Of a stretch of 7,744 bases of DNA, positions 1 through 5,503 are shown in pieces (the stretch's first letter is position 1; every line of letters begins with the position of its first letter). A program made the position numbers and the translations under genes. The stretch is from Candidatus Zixiibacteriota bacterium (GTDB lineage Bacteria > Zixibacteria > MSB-5A5 > JAUVRN01), in contig JAUVRN010000075.1 in assembly GCA_030597645.1 (NCBI GenBank), forward strand, positions 1 to 7,744, in the 5' to 3' direction. Below the pieces are notes generated by a model. The model did not search any database, was not told the DNA's origin, and saw only the letters and a list, made by a program, of their open reading frames with translations.

Positions 1-98
1 AAGATCGATGATTCGGCAAAACTGACCAGGGCAAGCACCGGCACGGCGCCTTTGCGGTCGGCCCACGTAAGTACCCAGGCGTAGAGACGTTTCAGCAT
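1..98 (-). CDS. YqaA/DedA-like VTT-domain membrane protein, N-terminal fragment
   Basis: This is the first 33 codons of a gene that runs off the left edge of the window. The predicted start is an ATG at 98-96, and the reading begins MLKRLYAWVLTWADRKGAVP, continuing through a hydrophobic stretch into FAESS. Known family pattern: small YqaA/VTT (SNARE-associated, DedA-like) inner-membrane proteins typically begin with a short basic amphipathic segment with LY-WVL-WA, then a helix ending in AESS-F. The match is by eye to that pattern only. DedA-like proteins are linked to lipid or undecaprenyl-phosphate flipping and membrane homeostasis; the specific role of YqaA-type members is unclear. It follows the CNNM/CorC-type gene by 27 bases on the same strand, so it is probably the next operon gene. 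No clear Shine-Dalgarno sequence precedes the ATG. The frame is closed upstream by the neighbour's TAG, so no longer start exists. The rest of the protein cannot be assessed. Confidence 0.7.
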   Translation of the reverse strand, partial: MLKRLYAWVLTWADRKGAVPVLALVSFAESSI

Positions 99-125
99 GA
101 TGTTCGCGTTTGAGTCAGGGGGCGG

Positions 126-1451
126 CTAGGAGGTCTCTTGGTCCTCCGCCGACGACTGGATCTTCTCCCCCTCCAGCCAGTCGATGCGGTGGTCGTGGAC
201 GGCGATTATGCGGAACCGCACGGACCCCGCGTCGACGATGTCACCCGCCTCAGGTATCCGTCCGGCTACGCTCACTACGTGACCGGCTACGGTGTCCGCC
301 ACACGCTCGTCGAGGTCGGTCCCGAAATACTCGTTGAATTCGTCGATGTGCATCTTGCCCGCGATGCGTGCCCGCCCGGTCACCTCGTCGATGGAGAACT
401 CGGCGATCTCTGTGTCGTGCTCGTCCCGGATTTCGCCCACGATCTCTTCGAGCAAGTCTTCCAGCGTGATCAGGCCGGCCGTACCCCCAAACTCGTCCAG
501 CACGATAGCCATGTGCTCCTGCCGCCGCTGCATCCTGCGAAGCAGCGGCCCCAGCGGCTGCGAATCCGGCACAAACGCAGGCGGCCGGATCAGGTCCTCT
601 ATGATGATGGAGCCGCCGGAGGTCAGCACCGTGATGACGTCCTTGGTGTGGATGATCCCCACGACGCGGTCGAGTGTCTCCTCGTACACCGGATAACGCG
701 AGTAACCCTCGGAGGTGATGAACTGCAGAACCCGGTCCTGCGGCCAGCTCCGGTCGATGGATGCGACGTCGATGCGCGCGGTCATCGCACGGCGTACCTG
801 GGTGTCGGCAAACGAAAACACCTGTGCGATCAACTCGCGCTCGGTTTCGTCGAACACACCCTGTTTGTGCCCTTCGCGAAGCAGCCAGCGCACTTCATCT
901 TCCGTGATGAAGGTGGCGTGCCCGACCCTCCCCGCGCCGACCAGTGTGGCCAGCCACCTCCCGGACGCGGCGAGCGCCTTGACCGCGGGATACGAGATAC
1001 GCGACAGCACGTGGATGGGGCGAACCATCCGCATGGCCCAGCGTTCCGGATGACGCAGGACGACCGACTTGGGCACCAGTTCGCCCAGAACCATCGACAG
1101 GTACGTGATGGCCAGGGTCACCAGCACAAAGGCGATGCCGGCCGCCGCGCTCCGCACCCAGGGTATGGCCACGTCGGCCAGTACGCCCTGAAGCGCCTGC
1201 ACGAAGACGGCGCCGCCGGTGACGCCCGCTAGAATGGTCATCAGGCTGATCCCCACCTGCACCGTCGCCAGGAAGGTCTCCGGATCATTCTGCAGGCGTA
1301 CCACCAACTGAGCCCGACGGTCACCCTTGGCGGCGAGGGCCGCCATGGGCGCTTTGCGCGCCGAGACCAGGGAGATCTCAGCCGCGGCAAAAAAACCATT
1401 GGCCGTGATGAATACGCGGATCAGGGCGATTTCCGCCCAGAGGCCGCTCAT
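126..1451 (-). CDS. CNNM/CorC-type hemolysin family protein (DUF21-CBS-CBS-CorC_HlyC)
   Basis: A 441-residue membrane protein of the HlyC/CorC/TlyC-like 'hemolysin' family, the usual length for the DUF21-containing form. An N-terminal DUF21/CNNM membrane domain (about 1-190) has the signature NGFFAAAEISLVSAR at 18-32 and GELVPKS at 123-129. A CBS pair follows (about 215-335), with the conserved IVLDEFGGTAGLITLEDLLE at 316-335. The C-terminal CorC_HlyC domain spans about 350-428. Family members are implicated in magnesium or cobalt efflux and divalent-cation homeostasis, with the CBS pair thought to bind nucleotide; the hemolysin name is historical. The ATG at 1451-1449 lies 4 bases after the htpX stop, with a GAGG about 13 bases upstream, so translational coupling is likely. 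Two oddities: Arg12 falls inside the first predicted membrane helix, and the usual MTPR motif at the start of the CBS region reads MTAR (223-226). Family assignment is firm; the ion transported, if any, is inference. Confidence 0.93.
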   Translation of the reverse strand: MSGLWAEIALIRVFITANGFFAAAEISLVSARKAPMAALAAKGDRRAQLVVRLQNDPETFLATVQVGISLMTILAGVTGGAVFVQALQGVLADVAIPWVRSAAAGIAFVLVTLAITYLSMVLGELVPKSVVLRHPERWAMRMVRPIHVLSRISYPAVKALAASGRWLATLVGAGRVGHATFITEDEVRWLLREGHKQGVFDETERELIAQVFSFADTQVRRAMTARIDVASIDRSWPQDRVLQFITSEGYSRYPVYEETLDRVVGIIHTKDVITVLTSGGSIIIEDLIRPPAFVPDSQPLGPLLRRMQRRQEHMAIVLDEFGGTAGLITLEDLLEEIVGEIRDEHDTEIAEFSIDEVTGRARIAGKMHIDEFNEYFGTDLDERVADTVAGHVVSVAGRIPEAGDIVDAGSVRFRIIAVHDHRIDWLEGEKIQSSAEDQETS

Positions 1452-1455
1452 TCGA

Positions 1456-2304
1456 TCAGCCGATCCTCATGGCATTCAAGCGGGCGATGCGCTCCTCCAC
1501 GGGTGGATGGGTCGAAAACAGCGACACCAGACCGCGGCCCGACAGTGGATTGACGATGAACATGTGGGCGGTGGACGGCTGGGCGTGCATGGGATGTTGC
1601 TGGTTGAGATTGTGCAGTTTGCCCAGGGCACTGGCCAGGGCCCACGGCTTGTGACTGAACCGGGCTCCGGCCGCATCGGCCGCATACTCCCGCGACCGGG
1701 AGATGGCAAACTGGATCAGTGTCGCGGCCAGGGGGGCCACAATGGTCATGACCAACAGACCGATGATCCCGCCGCCGCCGCGGTCGCTGCGACCGCCGTA
1801 GCCCCCGAAAATGGCGCCCCACCGGGCCATGTATGCCAGCATCGCGATGGCGGATGCCAGTGTGGCCGCAAGCGTGGAGATCAGTGTGTCCCGATGCTTC
1901 ACGTGGGCGATTTCGTGCGCCATGACGCCTTCCAGTTCGTCCCGATCGAGCAGGCGCACGAGCCCCTCCGTAGCGGCCACGGCCGCGTGGGACGGATTGC
2001 GACCGGTGGCAAATGCGTTGGGCGTTTCTCGGGGGATGATGTACACGCGCGGCATCGGAATCCCCGCCGCCGTGGATACCGTACGAACGACCCCGACCAG
2101 TTCCGGTGCGGTGCCTTCGTCTACCTCCGTGGCTCGATACATCTTCAGAACGATCTTGTCGGAGAACCAGTAGGAGATGAAATTCAGCAGCATGGCGAAC
2201 ACGAACGCCATCATCATGCCCCGTTGCCCGCCGAGCGCATATCCGATCCAGACGAAGAGCAGGCAAAGCCCCACCAAGAGAAGCGTCGTTTTCAGTCCGT
2301 TCAC
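1456..2304 (-). CDS. htpX: Zinc metalloprotease HtpX
   Basis: A 282-residue integral-membrane M48-family zinc protease, close to the usual HtpX length (about 280-295). HtpX degrades misfolded or damaged inner-membrane proteins on the cytoplasmic side and works alongside FtsH in the species where it has been studied. Two N-terminal membrane helices (about 7-24 and 29-47) precede the catalytic region. The zinc site HEIAH is at 130-134, with Glu131 as catalytic base, and the third ligand is Glu206 in SREYAAD. Two further hydrophobic segments (about 142-160 and 179-201) flank a glycine-rich loop (167-180). The C-terminal STHPPVEERIARL motif (264-276) is typical. The start is a GTG at 2304-2302, chosen because a strong GGAGG sits 7 bases upstream and the resulting N-terminus MNGLKTTLLL matches the family. 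It follows the EIIA-CBS gene by 80 bases and precedes the CNNM/CorC-type gene by 4 bases. No separate promoter could be recognised. Confidence 0.97.
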   Translation of the reverse strand: MNGLKTTLLLVGLCLLFVWIGYALGGQRGMMMAFVFAMLLNFISYWFSDKIVLKMYRATEVDEGTAPELVGVVRTVSTAAGIPMPRVYIIPRETPNAFATGRNPSHAAVAATEGLVRLLDRDELEGVMAHEIAHVKHRDTLISTLAATLASAIAMLAYMARWGAIFGGYGGRSDRGGGGIIGLLVMTIVAPLAATLIQFAISRSREYAADAAGARFSHKPWALASALGKLHNLNQQHPMHAQPSTAHMFIVNPLSGRGLVSLFSTHPPVEERIARLNAMRIG

Positions 2305-2311
2305 CCTCTTA

Positions 2312-2316
2312 CCTCC
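2312..2316 (-). promoter_or_regulatory. Shine-Dalgarno site of htpX
   Basis: The minus strand reads GGAGG here, with 7 bases between it and the GTG at 2304-2302. This is the best ribosome-binding site among the gene starts in this window, and it decides in favour of the GTG start for htpX. It suggests htpX is translated independently of the gene before it, which ends 80 bases upstream. Confidence 0.8.
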
Positions 2317-2367
2317 ACGTCTCCACTCCTACACGCACCCTCTCAGAGGCGCCGACCAGACGCCACG

Positions 2368-2379
2368 TGCTGTACAGCA
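2368..2379. repeat. 12-bp perfect palindrome between the EIIA-CBS gene and htpX
   Basis: The sequence TGCTGTACAGCA is its own reverse complement. It begins 5 bases after the stop codon of the EIIA-CBS gene and lies about 65 bases ahead of the htpX start. There is no U-run after it and the possible RNA stem is only 4 pairs around a GTAC loop, so it is a poor intrinsic terminator. An operator for a dimeric regulator of htpX is possible, but no matching regulator motif was recognised, and chance is not excluded. Confidence 0.4.
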
Positions 2380-2384
2380 ACACA

Positions 2385-3290
2385 TTACCCTCGGATGACC
2401 CGGCTCACGATGTCGGATCGCATGATCAGGCCTACCAGCTCACCATCGTTGCAGACAATGACACGCCGGACGTTCTTGAAGAGCATCAGGGCAGCCAGTT
2501 CAACCACGGTCTTGTCCTCGTCTACGATCGAAACCGGCGGGGTCATGAGGTCACGTACCGTGATCTGATTCTCTCGCTTGAGCAGGGCCTCGAAGGGCTC
2601 CGGCCCCTCCTGCGCACCTTCACGCTGGGCGCGCTCGGCAAAGTCAGGCAGTGCGGCCAGAATCAGCTCTCGCTCCGAGATTTCACCCACGACTCGATTG
2701 TACTCGTCCACCACCGGCATACCTGAAATCCCGTGCTTGTACATCATGTTGGCCACCTCTTTGAGCGTACACTCCTGACTCACGCTGATGACCGGGCGCC
2801 GCATGATGTCGCGGGCCAACAATTCATCCTCCACCATGACTCCGCTGTCCCAGATAGCGCGCATCACATCCTCGGGGGTTCGGGCGACGAAAAGCGTCTG
2901 ACGCAGCCTGGGCGTCCGGCAGAGCTTCATGAATGCGGAGAGCGTCTGCAGATACAGGCGCGAGATGTTGCGGGGCGTCAGCAGCAGGACGATGGCCCGG
3001 AGCGGCTCACCGTCGGGCGTCTCGTCCGGAATGCCCGCGTGCGAGATACCCACCGCAATGTACATCCGATCTACGCCCTCACTGCGCGCATGAGGAAACG
3101 CGAAGCCGCGCCCCATCGACGTGTTCTCAACCGCTTCTCGCTCTGCGATAGCTTCTTCGATCCGGGCGCGATCGAGAAACGCGTACTTACCCAGAATGGC
3201 GTCCAGAAGTTGTGTCACGGCTTCCGCTTTGGACGGCGCGATCTGGGGAACCACCACGAGATCCGGGTCGAGAAAACCGGCCAGTCGCAT
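2385..3290 (-). CDS. PTS EIIA (PtsN/fructose-type) domain fused to a CBS-domain pair
   Basis: A 301-residue soluble protein with no signal peptide or membrane helix. Residues about 1-150 form a PTS EIIA type-2 (fructose/nitrogen) domain: the phospho-acceptor His67 sits in GFAFPHAR (62-69), as in PtsN, and the LLLTP-N strand follows at 102-109. Two CBS motifs follow (about 157-215 and 243-301), each opening with a D-M--P stretch (DIMRRPV, DLMTPPV) and separated by a charged linker (216-241). CBS pairs usually bind adenine nucleotides. The intact His67 suggests it can be phosphorylated, but no PTS permease, EI or HPr gene lies nearby, so a regulatory role is inferred rather than sugar uptake. 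The ATG at 3290-3288 overlaps the stop of the DUF502 gene by one base (TGATG), with GGAG 10 bases upstream, pointing to coupled translation. The domain calls are firm; the ligand and target are unknown. Confidence 0.9.
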   Translation of the reverse strand: MRLAGFLDPDLVVVPQIAPSKAEAVTQLLDAILGKYAFLDRARIEEAIAEREAVENTSMGRGFAFPHARSEGVDRMYIAVGISHAGIPDETPDGEPLRAIVLLLTPRNISRLYLQTLSAFMKLCRTPRLRQTLFVARTPEDVMRAIWDSGVMVEDELLARDIMRRPVISVSQECTLKEVANMMYKHGISGMPVVDEYNRVVGEISERELILAALPDFAERAQREGAQEGPEPFEALLKRENQITVRDLMTPPVSIVDEDKTVVELAALMLFKNVRRVIVCNDGELVGLIMRSDIVSRVIRG

Positions 3291-3946
3291 CAGGCGTCAT
3301 CTCCGACTTGCTCCAAACCCATGGGTGGTACGACGATTCCACCCGAAACCAGCAGCTTGATAGCATCTTCGATACTGAGGCTCAGCGGAATGATCTCTTC
3401 CGGGCGCACGACGATGACGAAGCCGGTAAACGGTGTCGGTGTCGACGGAATGAATGCGGTCACCCGTTCCTCGCGGTGGTCGGTCCGTGCGATGGGCAGC
3501 CGATTGGCCAGCAAGCAGAAGGTGTAAATTCCCTTGCGGGGATACTCAACCAGGCCGACCTGTTTGAAGCTCGGTCCGTCCTGACGCGAAACCGCTTCGA
3601 GCAACTGCTTGGCCGCCCCGTACACGATCCGGATGAGGGGAATGCGAACGAGCCAACCTTCCCAGATCCGGATGATGCGTCCTCCCGCCACGCCCGTGGC
3701 AATCCAACCCACCAGCAGGACCAGCAGCAGTGTGACGAGCAGCCCCACACCCGGGATGGCACGCCCGTAGACGGCCCGCACTGCGGGTGCGAGCACACCG
3801 TCGATGGTCTCGAATAGGAATCGCAGGACCAGGTACGTGATCCCGAGAGGGACCACCACGAGCAGTCCCGAGATGAAGCGACGGCGGACATGACTGCCTA
3901 CAGTGTGTTTCACGAGGGCGTAAGGCGGATCCCGAAGGGGAACCAT
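3290..3946 (-). CDS. DUF502 family membrane protein
   Basis: A 218-residue protein of the DUF502 family, of normal length for it. Arg-rich residues 21-23 precede a first membrane helix (about 25-47), and a second helix spans about 65-88. A conserved cytosolic-type region follows, with WEGWLVRIPLIR-IY (95-109), VEYPRKGIY (133-141) and PSTPTPFTGF (167-176), ending in the family's SIEDAIKLLVSGGIVVP (191-207). The biochemical function of DUF502 is not established; membrane localisation is clear from the sequence. The ATG at 3946-3944 is the first start after the promoter at 3973-4001, but it has no evident Shine-Dalgarno sequence. A GTG at codon 12 (3913-3911) would still keep both helices, so the first 11 residues are uncertain. 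It heads the second gene run, 83 bases after nuoN, and its stop overlaps the next gene's start by one base. Confidence 0.88.
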   Translation of the reverse strand: MVPLRDPPYALVKHTVGSHVRRRFISGLLVVVPLGITYLVLRFLFETIDGVLAPAVRAVYGRAIPGVGLLVTLLLVLLVGWIATGVAGGRIIRIWEGWLVRIPLIRIVYGAAKQLLEAVSRQDGPSFKQVGLVEYPRKGIYTFCLLANRLPIARTDHREERVTAFIPSTPTPFTGFVIVVRPEEIIPLSLSIEDAIKLLVSGGIVVPPMGLEQVGDDA

Positions 3947-3972
3947 GGGTACGACGATGTCACGGCGCAGGT

Positions 3973-4001
3973 ATTATGGGTGAGACGGACGTGATTGTCT
4001 A
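3973..4001 (-). promoter_or_regulatory. Sigma-70-type promoter upstream of the DUF502 gene
   Basis: On the minus strand there is a -35 box TAGACA (4001-3996) and a -10 box CATAAT (3978-3973), each matching the consensus at five of six positions, separated by exactly 17 bases. The expected transcription start is near 3966, a G on that strand. This gives a leader of about 20 bases before the DUF502 ATG at 3946. It lies wholly in the non-coding gap after nuoN, consistent with an independent transcript for the downstream genes. It was found by eye and not scored statistically. Confidence 0.7.
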
Positions 4002-4029
4002 GCGAAACTACGCACCTTTCAGCCGCCTG

Positions 4030-5481
4030 CTAGAACTTGAACACGGAAGCCGCGGCCTCGGCCCAACCGAGCAGGAGGGACGGGAACACGCCCACCACGA
4101 GCAGCCCCGCCGCGGTGATCCAGAGTGCCACGCGGGTGCCGGTGTCGACGGTCAGGCCGGGCGCGTCCTCCTTGGACCGGTCGAAGTACATCACGCGGAT
4201 GATGCCGGCATAGTAGTAGAGCGACACGACCGAGGTGAGCAGGGCCACCAGCACGAGCCAGTGCATTCGCTGCTCCACCGCCGCCAGGAACAGGTAGTAC
4301 TTGCCGAAGAACCCGGCCAGGGGGGGGATGCCCACCAGGGAGAGCAGACAGAGCGAGAGGATCGCGGCCAACTGTGGACTGCGCCGGGAGAGACTGGCGT
4401 AGTCGGCGATCTCGTAGCTGCCGATCCGATTGTGCACCGCAATGGCCACCCCGAACGCACCCATGTTGGCAAAGAGATACACCAACAGGTAGAAGCCTAC
4501 GGAGGACACCCCCAGGTAGGACATCGACACGAAACCGACGAGCACGTAACCCACCTGCGCAATGGCTGAATAGGCCAGCAGGCGCTTGATGTTTTTCTGC
4601 ACGAGGGCCACGGTGTTGCCCAGCACCATGGTCAGGACCGCCAGCACGATCACCGGCGTCAGCCATTCTCCGGTCGACATCGAGAACGACGTGTAGAAAA
4701 TGCGTGTAAAGACCGCCATACCCGCCGCCTTGGAGGCCACGGACAAGAAGGCGACTACCGGTGTGGGCGCGCCCTCGTACACGTCGGGGGCCCACGCGTG
4801 GAACGGCACCACGGCCAGCTTGAAACCGAGACCGCCGATGATCAGTAGCAACGCCGTCGGCAGGGCCGGCCCTACCGTCCCGGTGCTGAAGAACGTGGTG
4901 ACTAGCTGTCGCTTGATGGCGCCCAGCTCCGTGGCGCCGGTCAGGCCGTACAGCAGCCCCAGCCCGAACAGCAGGATGGCCGATGAGAAGGCGCCGATAA
5001 TCAGGTATTTGAGCCCGGCTTCTATGGAGCGTCGATCGTGCTTGGCATACGCCACGAGAACGAAGAGCGGGATGGTGACCAGTTCCAGGGCCACGTAAAG
5101 GGTGAGCAGGTCGTTGGCCGCCACCAGGAACAACATGCCCACCACCGAAAAACAGAGCAGGGCGAAGTACTCAACCTTGTGACCGGTGAGTTCGTTCATC
5201 AGCCCCGACGACAACATAACGGTGAGCAGTGCCGCACCCAGGCAGAGGATCTGGAACAAGAACGCGAAGGAATCGACCTGCAGTGCGCCGTCAAAAGTCT
5301 CACCGGAGCCGGCCCAGAATACCAGGGCCATGGTAATCGCCAACCCGATCCCGGTGAGCCAGAGCAGCCCGGGCTTGTGTGTCTGTCGCCGCCACTTGAA
5401 GAGGTCGACGAACAGGATGACGAACGCCCACAGCGTCAGGAAGAGCTCGGGAGCGATCAGCCGGAAATCTATGTTAGGCAT
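4030..5481 (-). CDS. nuoN: NADH-quinone oxidoreductase subunit N
   Basis: A 483-residue polytopic inner-membrane subunit of respiratory complex I (NDH-1), of typical NuoN length. It is one of the three antiporter-like subunits that carry protons across the membrane as NADH is oxidised and quinone reduced. Predicted helices run through the whole protein. Visible key residues are Glu133 in LELVTIPLF, Lys221 in GFKLAVVPFHAWAPDVYEGAPT (219-240), Lys251 in the helix after it, and Lys394 in GIPPLAGFFGKYYLF. These fit the proton-channel Glu and Lys positions known from E. coli NuoN. The ATG at 5481-5479 has an AGGAT 9 bases upstream, and the N-terminus starts directly with a membrane helix, as expected. 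The nuoM stop is 22 bases upstream. It is the last nuo gene in this operon, and no recognisable hairpin terminator follows its TAG. Confidence 0.97.
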   Translation of the reverse strand: MPNIDFRLIAPELFLTLWAFVILFVDLFKWRRQTHKPGLLWLTGIGLAITMALVFWAGSGETFDGALQVDSFAFLFQILCLGAALLTVMLSSGLMNELTGHKVEYFALLCFSVVGMLFLVAANDLLTLYVALELVTIPLFVLVAYAKHDRRSIEAGLKYLIIGAFSSAILLFGLGLLYGLTGATELGAIKRQLVTTFFSTGTVGPALPTALLLIIGGLGFKLAVVPFHAWAPDVYEGAPTPVVAFLSVASKAAGMAVFTRIFYTSFSMSTGEWLTPVIVLAVLTMVLGNTVALVQKNIKRLLAYSAIAQVGYVLVGFVSMSYLGVSSVGFYLLVYLFANMGAFGVAIAVHNRIGSYEIADYASLSRRSPQLAAILSLCLLSLVGIPPLAGFFGKYYLFLAAVEQRMHWLVLVALLTSVVSLYYYAGIIRVMYFDRSKEDAPGLTVDTGTRVALWITAAGLLVVGVFPSLLLGWAEAAASVFKF

Positions 5482-5503
5482 GCGATATCTATCCTACCCT
5501 GCC

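Noticed and set aside
138..1232. A 364-codon plus-strand open frame antisense to the CNNM/CorC-type gene
   Set aside because: It has no family resemblance, and its composition is that of a complement-strand shadow of a GC-rich gene.
1743..1754. A 12-bp perfect palindrome (TGGTCATGACCA) within htpX
   Set aside because: It lies in coding sequence for a membrane helix, with no regulatory position or repeat copy seen in the window.
1780..1796. A palindrome with 8-bp arms around one central base within htpX
   Set aside because: It encodes the Gly/Arg/Ser/Asp loop of HtpX, and GC-rich codons for such residues readily form palindromes. It has no link to a gene boundary.
1327..2568. A 413-codon plus-strand open frame across htpX and neighbouring genes
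   Set aside because: It runs antisense to htpX and parts of two neighbours that have strong family matches. Its translation is low-complexity, rich in His, Arg and Gly, with no recognisable domain. High GC content makes such long shadow frames common.
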